In this document: in pieces, positions 34,091 through 43,668 of the stretch
How positions within the stretch are numbered: the first letter of the stretch is position 1
Layout: each line of letters starts with the position of its first letter
Source of the DNA: Marinovum sp034669705
Lineage (GTDB): Bacteria > Pseudomonadota > Alphaproteobacteria > Rhodobacterales > Rhodobacteraceae
NCBI RefSeq assembly: GCF_034669705.1
Contig: NZ_JAXMOR010000022.1
Coordinates: 11,780-75,779, forward strand
Direction: 5' to 3'
DNA: 64,000 nucleotides
The notes under the pieces: generated by a model
Seen by the model: the letters and a program-made list of their open reading frames with translations, nothing else
What the model was told of the DNA's origin: nothing
Databases searched by the model: none
Program-made: the position numbers and the translations under genes

Positions 34091-34459
34091 ATGCGCAACG
34101 CAGCATCGACCCTCGGCGTAATCGGCGGCATCATCGCGATGATCGTCGGCTTCTTCAGCTATGGCTATACCGAAATGGTCACCCGCTATGGCGAGATCGA
34201 GGGGCTGGCGCAGCAGCTGAGCAATGTCGAGCTGATCCGCGCCGCCGCCGTGCTCTCGCCGCTTCTCGCGATTGCCGGCGGTGCCATGTCCAAGGCCCGG
34301 GCGCTCTGGGGCGGGCTTCTGCTGCTGCTGTCTTGCGGTCTGATGTACGTGGCCTATGGGTTCAACGTCGGCACCATGTTCCCGATCGCCTTCACCGGTC
34401 TCGGCGGTCTGCTGGCGTTGTTGGCCGGCAAGCCCGACGAGCCCAAGGCGCATTTCTGA
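34091..34459 (+). CDS. Small integral membrane protein, unknown function
   Basis: 122 residues with about four hydrophobic segments: STLGVIGGIIAMIVGFFSYG (6-25), AAAVLSPLLAIAGGAM (52-67), GGLLLLLSCGLMYVAYGF (74-91) and AFTGLGGLLALLAG (100-113), ending in a short hydrophilic tail. No recognised domain beyond a general DUF4064-like layout. Three bases before the Nudix gene, so they probably form an operon. Function unknown. Confidence 0.75.
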   Translation: MRNAASTLGVIGGIIAMIVGFFSYGYTEMVTRYGEIEGLAQQLSNVELIRAAAVLSPLLAIAGGAMSKARALWGGLLLLLSCGLMYVAYGFNVGTMFPIAFTGLGGLLALLAGKPDEPKAHF

Positions 34460-34462
34460 ACG

Positions 34463-34966
34463 ATGGACACGCCATACCCAAGGATCGGCGCGCTGGCGGT
34501 TCTGGTCGAGGGGGACCGGGTGCTGCTGGTGTGCCGCGCCGCGCACAAGCCCGATGCGGGGCTCTGGGGCTTTCCCGGCGGCCATGTGGAGCCCGGCGAG
34601 ACCGTTCACGCCGCCGCCGTCCGTGAGCTGATGGAAGAGACCTGCCTCAGCGCCACGCCGGTAGAGACGCTCACCCATCTCGACCTGATCCGCCATGATG
34701 CCGGTGGCGCTTTGCTCTTTCACTACTTGCTGGTGGCCGTGCGCTGCAGCGGGGCCAGTGGCAGGCTCACGGCCGGCGACGATGCCGCCGAAGCCGCTTG
34801 GCATCCGGTCGAGGCCGTGCTCACCGGCGCGCTGCCGACCAGCCGCGATGTCGATACCGTGCTGCGGCTGGCCGTGGGCGATGTGCGCGGTTTCGCCGAT
34901 CGCGGGCCCGGGGCTGGAGACACGGCGGCGAATGCACTACCTCAGCCGGCAACGAAGGAGAAATGA
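34463..34966 (+). CDS. Nudix hydrolase
   Basis: 167 residues. The Nudix box GGHVEPGETVHAAAVRELME, continuing ETCL, has all residues of G-x5-E-x7-R-E-U-x-E-E-x-G-U except the final Gly, which is Cys. The N-terminus IGALAVLVEGDRVLLVCRA and LWGFPGG are typical of ADP-ribose/NADH-type Nudix enzymes. Substrate not assignable. Sits between a membrane-protein gene and a small exported-protein gene, with very short gaps on both sides. Confidence 0.88.
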   Translation: MDTPYPRIGALAVLVEGDRVLLVCRAAHKPDAGLWGFPGGHVEPGETVHAAAVRELMEETCLSATPVETLTHLDLIRHDAGGALLFHYLLVAVRCSGASGRLTAGDDAAEAAWHPVEAVLTGALPTSRDVDTVLRLAVGDVRGFADRGPGAGDTAANALPQPATKEK

Positions 34967-34967
34967 C

Positions 34968-35258
34968 ATGCGTTACCTGTTTGTGACCTGCCTTGCGCTG
35001 CTGCCCACCATCACGCTGGCCGCCAATCCCGATTGCGCCGTCTTTGGCGGCATCGTCGACCGGATCGTCGCCGAACGCGTCGAGGGCACCGAGATGATGG
35101 CTGCGATGGAAGTGGTTGCCGCCGAGTACACCGGCGAGCAGGCGCGCTTTGCCGGCACCATCCCGCATCTGACCGATTGGGTCTACAACGGGCTGGCCGA
35201 AGAGCACCTGACCGACGAGGCCGGGCAGGCTTTCGCCGCCCAGTGCGCCGCGCAGTAA
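34968..35258 (+). CDS. Small exported protein, unknown function
   Basis: 96 residues starting one base after the Nudix stop, with GAAGGAG upstream. Signal peptide MRYLFVTCLALLPTITLAAN (cleavage near LAA). The mature part is acidic, helical and holds two Cys (PDCAVFG near the start and AQCAAQ at the end) that could join in a disulfide. No known family recognised. The start is fixed by the ribosome binding site and signal peptide. Confidence 0.7.
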   Translation: MRYLFVTCLALLPTITLAANPDCAVFGGIVDRIVAERVEGTEMMAAMEVVAAEYTGEQARFAGTIPHLTDWVYNGLAEEHLTDEAGQAFAAQCAAQ

Positions 35259-35304
35259 CCGGGCGGACTCGACTCTTCGCGCGGCAGGGCCAATATAACA
35301 CCCC

Positions 35305-37272
35305 ATGAGCCTGCCCCCCGGATTCCTCGAAGAGCTGCGCACCCGCCTGTCGCTAGTCGACGTGGTGGGCCGCAAGGTCATGTGGGATGCCCGCAAGAGC
35401 AACCAGGGCAAGGGCGACATGTGGGCACCTTGCCCATTCCATCAGGAAAAAAGTGCGTCGTTTCATTTAGATGACCGCAAGGGCTTCTACTATTGCTTCG
35501 GGTGCCACGCCAAGGGCGACGCGATCTCCTTTGTCCGCGAGACCGAGAATGTCGGTTTCATGGAGGCGGTCGAGATCCTCGCCGGCGAGGCCGGCCTGCC
35601 GATGCCGGCGCGCGACCCACAGGCGCAGCAGAAGGCCGACCGCCGCACGGTCCTGAGCGAGGTGATGGAGCAGGCGGTGCAATTCTTCCGCCTGCAGCTG
35701 CGCACCGGTGCCGCCGCCGAGGCGCGCGCCTATCTCGACCGGCGCGGGCTGGCCCCGGCGACGCTCGAACGCTTCGAGATCGGCTTTGCGCCCGACACCT
35801 GGCAGGGGCTCTGGGATCACCTGCGGGCGAAGGAGGTGGCGGAGGAGCTGATCCTCGCCGCCGGGCTGGCGCGGCCGAGCCAGAAGGGCGGCCGGCCCTA
35901 TGACACCTTCCGCGGCCGCATCATCTTTCCGATCCGCGATGCGCGGGGCCGGGCGATTGCCTTTGGCGGCCGGGCGATGGACCCGAAAGACAATGCCAAG
36001 TACCTGAACTCGCCGGAAACCGAGCTCTTCGACAAGAGCCGCAGCCTCTACAACCTCGGCCCCGCGCGAGAGGCCTGTGGCAAGGGCCAGCCGCTGGTGG
36101 TGGCCGAGGGCTACATGGACGTGATCGCGCTGGTCGAGGGCGGTTTCGGCGCCTCGGTGGCGCCGCTCGGCACCGCGGTGACCGTAGAGCAGTTGCGGCT
36201 GATGTGGCGGATGTCGGACGAGCCGATCATCGCGCTCGACGGCGACACTGCCGGGCTGCGCGCCGCGCACCGGGTGATCGATCTGGCGCTGCCGCTTCTG
36301 GAGGCCGGCAAGTCGCTGCGCTTCGCGCTGATGCCGGAAGGGCAGGACCCCGACGACCTGCTGCGTGCCAAGGGGGCCAAGGCGGTTCAGGCGCTGCTCG
36401 ACCAGGCCCTGCCGATGGTGCGGCTGTTGTGGCGGCGCGAGACCGAGGGCAGGGTTCTCGACAGTCCCGAGCGCAAGGCAGCGCTCGACAAGGCGCTGCG
36501 CGAGAAGATCAAGCTGATCCAGGACCCCTCGATCCGCAGCCATTACGGTCAGGAAATCAAGGAGTTGCGCTGGCAGCTGTTCTCGGCCGGTCGTCGCAAG
36601 CCGGCCCCGGGCCAGAAGCGCCCGCCGTGGAAACCCGGTCAGAAACGCTGGCAGCCGCCAGAGCCGCCGCGCGCCGGCACCAAGGCCTCTCTGCTGGCCG
36701 CCGCCGACGAGGTGGCGTTTACCGCGATGCGCGAGGCGGTGATCCTGGCGGCGGCGATCCGCACCCCGGCGGTGGTGCAACACTTCGACCACGCGCTCGA
36801 GAACCTGCCCTGTGCGGCGCCCGAACATGCAAGGCTGCGCGACCTGATCCTGCGCCATGCCGAGCACGGCGAGACGGTGCTTTGCGAGGAAATCGAACGA
36901 TCGATGGGGATTGGTGCCCTTGAAAATCTGCTCGCCATGCGCCATGTGGCAATCATCCCGTGCATCCGCAAACCCGGCGATATCGATCTGGCCCGTATGA
37001 CCCTGGCCGAGGAATTCGCAAAGCTCACCGCGCATCACGGGTTGCAGGCCGAGATCGAGGAGGCCGCCGAGGATCTGGGCCAGATCGCCGACGAAGCGGT
37101 GACATGGCGGCTGGGACAGGCGGCCGAGGCGCGCAACCGTGCCGCTTCGGGCTCGCAGGAAGACAACACGGAATATGACACCGGACCAAATGGCGCGCGA
37201 ATCAATCGGGACGAACGCAACAGGCTGGACGCCCTTCTTGACCAGATCGCCCATGCTAAATCGCGGAAATAA
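35305..37272 (+). CDS. dnaG: DNA primase
   Basis: Synthesises RNA primers at the replication fork. 655 residues. Zinc-binding domain: CPFHQEKSASFH and FYYCFGCHAKGD (Cys-His-Cys-Cys ligands, about residues 42-70). RNA polymerase core: ERFEIGFAPDTW and FRGRIIFPI, then the TOPRIM Glu in VVAEGYMDVIAL and IALDGDTAGLRAA. The C-terminal helicase-binding domain has LRDLILRHAE and the final LDALLDQIAHAKSRK. Upstream of rpoD, as in many bacteria, with a 113-base gap. Confidence 0.96.
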   Translation: MSLPPGFLEELRTRLSLVDVVGRKVMWDARKSNQGKGDMWAPCPFHQEKSASFHLDDRKGFYYCFGCHAKGDAISFVRETENVGFMEAVEILAGEAGLPMPARDPQAQQKADRRTVLSEVMEQAVQFFRLQLRTGAAAEARAYLDRRGLAPATLERFEIGFAPDTWQGLWDHLRAKEVAEELILAAGLARPSQKGGRPYDTFRGRIIFPIRDARGRAIAFGGRAMDPKDNAKYLNSPETELFDKSRSLYNLGPAREACGKGQPLVVAEGYMDVIALVEGGFGASVAPLGTAVTVEQLRLMWRMSDEPIIALDGDTAGLRAAHRVIDLALPLLEAGKSLRFALMPEGQDPDDLLRAKGAKAVQALLDQALPMVRLLWRRETEGRVLDSPERKAALDKALREKIKLIQDPSIRSHYGQEIKELRWQLFSAGRRKPAPGQKRPPWKPGQKRWQPPEPPRAGTKASLLAAADEVAFTAMREAVILAAAIRTPAVVQHFDHALENLPCAAPEHARLRDLILRHAEHGETVLCEEIERSMGIGALENLLAMRHVAIIPCIRKPGDIDLARMTLAEEFAKLTAHHGLQAEIEEAAEDLGQIADEAVTWRLGQAAEARNRAASGSQEDNTEYDTGPNGARINRDERNRLDALLDQIAHAKSRK

Positions 37273-37385
37273 CGCGGTTTGGAGAGGAAATTGTAGATAA
37301 TTCGGCGTAGAACCCTGCACGAATCGCTGAGATTCGGTAATGATTCGGACCAGCGAATCACTCGCGCCGCAAACAGGAGCCCCGC

Positions 37386-39368
<1,983 letters not shown>

Positions 39369-39375
39369 GACATCG

Positions 39376-39403
39376 CGCCGGGCCAGAGTGGCCCGGCGTT
39401 TTT
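39376..39403 (+). terminator. Intrinsic terminator of rpoD
   Basis: CGCCGGGCC-AGAGT-GGCCCGGCG is a perfect 9-bp stem followed by TTTTT, seven bases after the rpoD stop. Confidence 0.88.
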
Positions 39404-39522
39404 CCTTGTCCGGCGCGCCCCTCGCATGCCGGACGTGACAGTCATTGACAGTTTCCTTGGCCCGCATTGGAACCAAGTGATTCCCGGGGGCGTTCCTATT
39501 CCGAACACCGAAGGAGACTGCC

Positions 39523-39771
39523 ATGATCCGCCTCATCCCCACCGCCATCGCTGCCAGCCTCGCTGCCGCCGGAGTTTTCGCGGCCACGGATGCGCAATGG
39601 GACGACTCCGCACCGCTGGTGCTGGAGGTCGAGGTCGCGGCCGAGGACCTTGCCCGCTGTCAGCAGACGCTGCGCGATCTGGCGTCGCAGCCGGTCGTCA
39701 CGGACGCCGGCCATTCCGGGTTCTTCGCCAATACCTCTGATCTGCCGACAGTCGTTTGCGTCGTTTACTGA
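39523..39771 (+). CDS. Small exported protein, unknown function
   Basis: 82 residues. GAAGGAGACTGCC precedes ATG 39523. Signal peptide MIRLIPTAIAASLAAAGVFA (cleavage near FAA). The mature 60 residues are acidic and hold two Cys (LARCQQ and VVCVVY), suitable for one disulfide. Followed directly by a strong terminator, which supports a real monocistronic gene. No family recognised. Confidence 0.68.
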   Translation: MIRLIPTAIAASLAAAGVFAATDAQWDDSAPLVLEVEVAAEDLARCQQTLRDLASQPVVTDAGHSGFFANTSDLPTVVCVVY

Positions 39772-39795
39772 CCGTCAGGCTGACGCCACCACCGC

Positions 39796-39824
39796 AGGCC
39801 GCCCTCCGAGGCGGCCTTTTTTTT
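39796..39824 (+). terminator. Intrinsic terminator
   Basis: AGGCCGCC-CTCCGA-GGCGGCCT is a perfect 8-bp stem followed by a run of seven further T. It lies 24 bases after the preceding small gene. Confidence 0.9.
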
Positions 39825-39954
39825 CATCCGCGAGCCGGCGCCTGTGCATTCCGCACCAAATCCGCTTGGTGTAGGATGTGGCGAACAGCTGGCCGGCGAT
39901 CCAGTTCCGCCGGCGGCATGATCATGCCAGACACGGCATAGAAGGGGGTACCTG

Positions 39955-40239
39955 ATGTCATTTTTCAAGAAGCTCTTCGGCGGCGGCAGCGCCTCCGGCA
40001 CCGACAAGGACGACGCCCAGCCTGAGGAATACAAGGGTTTCCTCATCCATCCACAGCCGGTCAAGCAACCCGGCGGCTACCGCATCGGCGCCCGGATCGA
40101 GAAAGACGTCGACGGCACAGCCCGCAGCCACGATCTGATCCGCGCCGATATCATCAGCGATCCGGAAGAGGCCGAACGCATGTCGCTGCTGAAGGCGAAA
40201 CAGGTGATCGACGAGCAGGGCGAGCGGCTTTTCGGCTGA
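39955..40239 (+). CDS. hlyU: HlyU-family protein
   Basis: 94 residues matching the short HlyU family of Rhodobacterales: MSFFKKLFGGG start, EEYKGFLIHPQPVKQPGGYR, then IGARIEKDVDG and LIRADIISDPEEAE, ending KAKQVIDEQGERLF. Despite the name (a DNA-binding activator of haemolysin in Vibrio belongs elsewhere), no helix-turn-helix is visible, so regulation of a toxin should not be assumed. Monocistronic. The family match is firm; the function is not. Confidence 0.8.
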   Translation: MSFFKKLFGGGSASGTDKDDAQPEEYKGFLIHPQPVKQPGGYRIGARIEKDVDGTARSHDLIRADIISDPEEAERMSLLKAKQVIDEQGERLFG

Positions 40240-40312
40240 GCGTCGGACCGCCGCATGGCCATTGACCCTGCGGCACGTTCCGGGTCAGGTTGTCCCGTGC
40301 CCGGAGACCGCC

Positions 40313-40804
40313 ATGATCAGACCGCTTGTCCTTGCTGCCCTCTGCCTGCCCACAGCCGCCGCTGCCGCCTGCTTTGGCGATGCCGGCACGCCGCTGTTTC
40401 ACTGCACGGTCGACGGCGGAGAGACCGAGATCCGCGTCTGCCTGCAGGACAACGCTGCCTATTACGCCTATGGCGCGCCGGGCCGCGCGCCCGATATCGT
40501 GTTTTCGCGCCACGTGCAGGATATCCACCTGACCCCCTGGCCGGGGATCGGCCGAACTTATTGGGAAGAGGTGGCCTTTGCCAACGGCCCCTTCGAATAC
40601 CGCATCAACCACAGCTTTGACCGCAACGGCGAACTGCCGGCGAGCGGATTGCTGACGGTGACCCGCGACGGGCTGCAGATCGCCGAGCTGCGCTGTCAGA
40701 CCGGCGGTGCATCGGTGGCCGATTTCCAGCCGCTGTTCGACGCCAAGGAGGAAAGCGGCCAGTGCTATGATCTCGGATCGCGTGTCTGGGGCAGCTGCTC
40801 CTAG
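40313..40804 (+). CDS. Exported cysteine-containing protein, unknown function
   Basis: 163 residues from ATG 40313. Signal peptide MIRPLVLAALCLPTAAAAAC (cleavage near AAA). The mature protein is mostly beta by appearance (TVDGGETEIRVCLQ, YYAYGAPG, GLLTVTRDGLQI) with six Cys, suggesting three disulfides in the periplasm. The stop codon shares CTAG with the stop of the convergent DoxX gene. The frame is open upstream to 40262, but that would bury the signal peptide. No family recognised. Confidence 0.7.
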   Translation: MIRPLVLAALCLPTAAAAACFGDAGTPLFHCTVDGGETEIRVCLQDNAAYYAYGAPGRAPDIVFSRHVQDIHLTPWPGIGRTYWEEVAFANGPFEYRINHSFDRNGELPASGLLTVTRDGLQIAELRCQTGGASVADFQPLFDAKEESGQCYDLGSRVWGSCS

Positions 40805-41373
40805 CCGGCGTGGGTCCGGCCCAGCACGGCACGGCCGATGATCCGGTCGAGCGACAGCGCACCGCCGCCCTTGATCACCAGCACCGAGAGCACGAAGACC
40901 CACAGCGCCCGCTGGTCGAGGATCACCGCATCCGGCACCCGGTCGAACCAGGCGCCGAGGGTTTCGGGATGGGCGAGCCCGCCGTGGCCGATGAGGTCGG
41001 TCAGGCTCTGGACCACGATGAACCCGATCATGCCGAGCGCCGCCAGCCGGGTGACCAGCCCCAACAGGATCATCAGCGGCAGCAGGACCTCGGCCCACAT
41101 CCCGGCCACGACAACCAGCCAGTGAAACACGCCAAGCTGGCTGACATCATAGGTCACCGCCTCCATCGCCCTGGGGAAGATCTGCGCATAGGCCCCGGTC
41201 GAGGGCTGCAGGACGCCGAACAGCCCGTCGCCCAGCTTGGTCACCGCCGAGGCCCAGAAATAGACCATCAGCACCGCGGCAAAGACAATACGGGCGAGCA
41301 GCGGCAGCAGCCCGTCGAGGCTGCGCTCGAGAGCGTCTGAGATCATGTCATAGAGGTTGACGAGCGCGGTCAT
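40801..41373 (-). CDS. DoxX-family membrane protein, last gene of the bufferin operon
   Basis: 190 residues with four or five membrane helices (LLPLLARIVFAAVLMVYFWA at 19-38, LGVFHWLVVVAGMWAEVLLP, LAALGMIGFIVVQSL, LWVFVLSVLVIKGGGAL). DoxX-family quinone-linked membrane proteins commonly end buf/gig-type operons. Its ATG overlaps the stop of the DUF2063 gene by four bases, so it is co-translated with it. Its function in the system is not established. Confidence 0.85.
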   Translation of the reverse strand: MTALVNLYDMISDALERSLDGLLPLLARIVFAAVLMVYFWASAVTKLGDGLFGVLQPSTGAYAQIFPRAMEAVTYDVSQLGVFHWLVVVAGMWAEVLLPLMILLGLVTRLAALGMIGFIVVQSLTDLIGHGGLAHPETLGAWFDRVPDAVILDQRALWVFVLSVLVIKGGGALSLDRIIGRAVLGRTHAG

Positions 41374-42122
41374 GGCGTGCCTTTCTTCAGGTCTGTCAAT
41401 GCGTTGCCTGAAATCAGCAGGCTCAGGACGGCACCGAGGTCGACCTCCGGTGCCAAGGCCAGCGCGGCCTCGTAGGCTTGGCCCAGGGTTTTGTCCGACT
41501 GCAGCGCGGCGATGAAGGCGGCGCCGCCTTCGGGCAGCACATGCGGTTCCGGGTCGAACTCGGCACGCAGGATCAACGCGTCCTCGGCGGCGGGCGGGGG
41601 CTTGGGGCTGCCGGGCACCATGTTGTAGCGCCAGATCGACACCACCGGATAGCGCGAGCGCAGCAGCCGCAGCGACGGCGCGAGGCTCAGGCGCGCGGCC
41701 ATCAGCGCCTCTGGCTCGAGGGCCAGCGCGGCGGGGTCGAGCGGCAGGGCATCGGCGGCGTGATAGCTCTCGCGGAGGGCGTATTCCAGCCGCGCCACAT
41801 CGCCGAGATAGGGGTACTTCGCCAGCGGTGTGAAGTTCTCGAGGAAATCGCCGAAGCCCGCGCCGTAGTGCATCATCCGCGGCGAGCGGGGCGGCTCCTG
41901 GCGCAGGTAGAGCGCTGCGAGGTTGGTGAAATTATCCACGCCCAGCAGCTTTGCCACCGCCGGGAAGCCGGTCTTCAGCGCCTCTCCCAGCGAGCTGGCG
42001 ATATTGTTGCGATAGACGTCGTAGCGGCGACCGGCGGGCCGGCCGGCGCCATCGACCAGCCCCTCTGGCACCGCCGCTCCGGCATCGAGCAGGGCCGCGC
42101 GGAAGGCAGCTTGCCCGGTCAC
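41370..42122 (-). CDS. bufC: DUF2063 partner protein of the MNIO enzyme (BufC-like)
   Basis: 250 residues. The N-terminal DUF2063 pattern is RRYDVYRNNIASSLGEALKT, followed by FPAVAKLLG and LRQEPPRSPRMMHYG, with FLENF and YPYLGDVARLEYA after it. This protein is the usual partner of DUF692 oxidases in bufferin and methanobactin-like clusters, where it helps the enzyme bind the precursor peptide. Overlaps both neighbours by four bases (ATGA), giving a tightly coupled bufB-bufC-doxX set. Confidence 0.88.
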   Translation of the reverse strand: MTGQAAFRAALLDAGAAVPEGLVDGAGRPAGRRYDVYRNNIASSLGEALKTGFPAVAKLLGVDNFTNLAALYLRQEPPRSPRMMHYGAGFGDFLENFTPLAKYPYLGDVARLEYALRESYHAADALPLDPAALALEPEALMAARLSLAPSLRLLRSRYPVVSIWRYNMVPGSPKPPPAAEDALILRAEFDPEPHVLPEGGAAFIAALQSDKTLGQAYEAALALAPEVDLGAVLSLLISGNALTDLKKGTP

Positions 42123-42976
42123 GCCGGCACCTGCGCCAAGGCGCGGTCGGCGCGTCGCGCCTCGTCGTGCAGCGCCGGCCAGTCGGGCACGTCATTGTCC
42201 CATTCCACCAGCAGCGGACGCGGGCCCGAGCGCGCCAAGGTGTAGCCCAGCAGCGCCCAGACCGGGTCTGCGATGGCGCGGCCGTGGCTGTCGATCAACA
42301 GCGGCGCGCCGTGGTCGTCTTCGTCCTCGTCATGGCCGCCGAGATGCACTTCGCCGACGCGGGCCAGCGGAAAGGCGTCGATATAGCCCTGCGGCGAGAA
42401 GCCGAGGTTGGTGGCCGAGACAAAGACGTTGTTGACGTCGAGCAGCAGCCCGCAGCCGGTGCGGCGGGCGATCTCGTCAAGGAAGGCTGGCTCGTCCCAG
42501 CAACTCTCGGCAAAAGCGAGATAGGAGGAGGGATTCTCGAGCAGCATCTGCCGGCCGAGAGTCTCCTGCAGCTGGTCGATATGGTCGCAGATGCGCGCGA
42601 GCGTGGTGTTGGTATAGGGCAGTGGCAGCAGGTCGTTGAGGAAGTGGCTGTCGTGGGTCGACCAGGCGAGATGCTCGGAAAAGCTGGCCGGCTGCAGCCA
42701 GTCGCAGAGCTGCTTCAGCCGGGCGAGGTGGTCGGTGTCCAGCGGGCCTTCGCCGCCGATCGACAGGCCGACGCCATGGACCGAGAAGGCAAACCGCTCC
42801 GAGAGGGCGCGCAGCTGCGCCAAGGGCCGTCCGCCATCGCCCATATAGTTTTCGGCGTGGATTTCGAGCCATTCGACCGGCGCGGCCTCGGCCATGATCT
42901 GGCTGTAATGCTGCGGCTTGTAGCCGACGCCCGGCGCGGCGGGCAGGGCCTCGTGGTGACGGCTGGCGTCTGGCAT
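42119..42976 (-). CDS. bufB: DUF692 multinuclear nonheme iron oxidase (BufB-like)
   Basis: 285 residues, a TIM-barrel MNIO enzyme of the DUF692 family, which modifies cysteines of a precursor peptide. Blocks: GVGYKPQHYSQIM, WLEIHAENYMGDGG, FSVHGVGLSIGG, SEHLAWSTHDSHFLNDLLP, MLLENPSSYL, and LLDVNNVFVSATN; HLGGHDEDE follows. His, Glu and Asp metal ligands of the family are all present. GAGGAGA precedes ATG 42976. Lies 84 bases after the precursor gene. Its chemistry in bufferins is conversion of Cys to copper-binding thiooxazole groups. Confidence 0.92.
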   Translation of the reverse strand: MPDASRHHEALPAAPGVGYKPQHYSQIMAEAAPVEWLEIHAENYMGDGGRPLAQLRALSERFAFSVHGVGLSIGGEGPLDTDHLARLKQLCDWLQPASFSEHLAWSTHDSHFLNDLLPLPYTNTTLARICDHIDQLQETLGRQMLLENPSSYLAFAESCWDEPAFLDEIARRTGCGLLLDVNNVFVSATNLGFSPQGYIDAFPLARVGEVHLGGHDEDEDDHGAPLLIDSHGRAIADPVWALLGYTLARSGPRPLLVEWDNDVPDWPALHDEARRADRALAQVPA

Positions 42977-43060
42977 GGCGGCTCTCCTCGGCCGTGGGGT
43001 GGGCAGCGCTGCCCACCCAGAGTGTCGCATGATGCCGGGCAGCTGCCCAGCCTTGGCAGC

Positions 43061-43366
43061 TCAGCTCTGCGGCAGATCGCGCTCGAGCGCCTCGAGCGAG
43101 CCCATGCGGTCCGAGCCGTCGGCCATTTCCGGCAGCTCGATCTCGGTGCAGGTGCCGGCGTCGACCAGGGTCCAGGCGTTGCCTTGGTAGTCGACTTTCG
43201 AGGTGCCGGCGCAGGTGGTGCCGGGGCCTGCGGCGCAATCGTTCTCGCCGGCCAGCGAGACACCGTAGCATTTCTCTTTCTCTTGCGCCTGGGCGGTCGT
43301 GACCTGAGCGGCAAGAGCGGCGGCAACAGCACCGGCGACGGCGACGGTTTTCATGATATTCGACAT
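43061..43366 (-). CDS. bufA1: DUF2282 bufferin precursor peptide (BufA1-like)
   Basis: 101 residues. Signal peptide MSNIMKTVAVAGAVAAALAA (cleavage near Ala27, AQA|QEK). The mature core KEKCYGVSLAGENDCAAGPG, TTCAGTSKVDYQGNAWTLV and AGTC has Cys33, Cys44, Cys52 and Cys73, the four-Cys DUF2282 arrangement. The C-terminal helix (MGSLEALERDLPQS) is a likely follower for enzyme recognition. In Caulobacter, bufferins are exported RiPPs that bind copper. First gene of the operon; unusual repeated motifs lie upstream. Confidence 0.9.
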   Translation of the reverse strand: MSNIMKTVAVAGAVAAALAAQVTTAQAQEKEKCYGVSLAGENDCAAGPGTTCAGTSKVDYQGNAWTLVDAGTCTEIELPEMADGSDRMGSLEALERDLPQS

Positions 43367-43668
43367 TGGTTCATCCCTTTTGGTCAGTGGTCCGGTCATC
43401 CGGTCCAATGCCACCCCTGCGGCGGCTGTCCCAAGAATAGAGCCTGCCCGGGGGCGCAATCACTTCACAGGCCCGTGGATCACGGATGCGTAATCGCCTG
43501 TCAGGCCGGCGTGATGCCGCGTGTCCGCTATGCCGGGGAAGTCCTTGAAAACAAACGGGGCGCCACATGGAATGTGACGCCCCGACAGGTTCCGGCGCTG
43601 GAATGTTACAGCCGCGCCGGTGAAAACGACAGATAACTCTCCGTCGATCACGGCGCGATTGCCGAATG
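43367..43668. promoter_or_regulatory. Leader region of the bufferin operon with three GAATGT-(T/G)AC repeats
   Basis: No supported gene in these 302 bases (a 63-codon minus-strand frame from 43651 lacks a ribosome binding site). GAATGTGACG at 43570, GAATGTTACA at 43601 and GAATGTTACA at 43664 (the last one overlapping the thrS stop) lie 31 and 63 bases apart, about three and six helical turns. The first is part of a CACAT-GGA-ATGTG palindrome (43564-43576). On the minus strand they read TGTAACATTC toward bufA1. Confidence 0.5.

Noticed and set aside
35467..37320. 617-codon minus-strand frame opposite dnaG
   Set aside because: Shadow of dnaG; rich in His/Gln/Arg and without motifs.
39955..40239. 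HlyU as a haemolysin activator
   Set aside because: The protein belongs to the short alphaproteobacterial family of that name and shows no DNA-binding motif; no haemolysin gene is near.
43460..43651. 63-codon minus-strand frame upstream of bufA1
   Set aside because: No ribosome binding site or recognisable features; the region is better explained as the leader of the bufferin operon.
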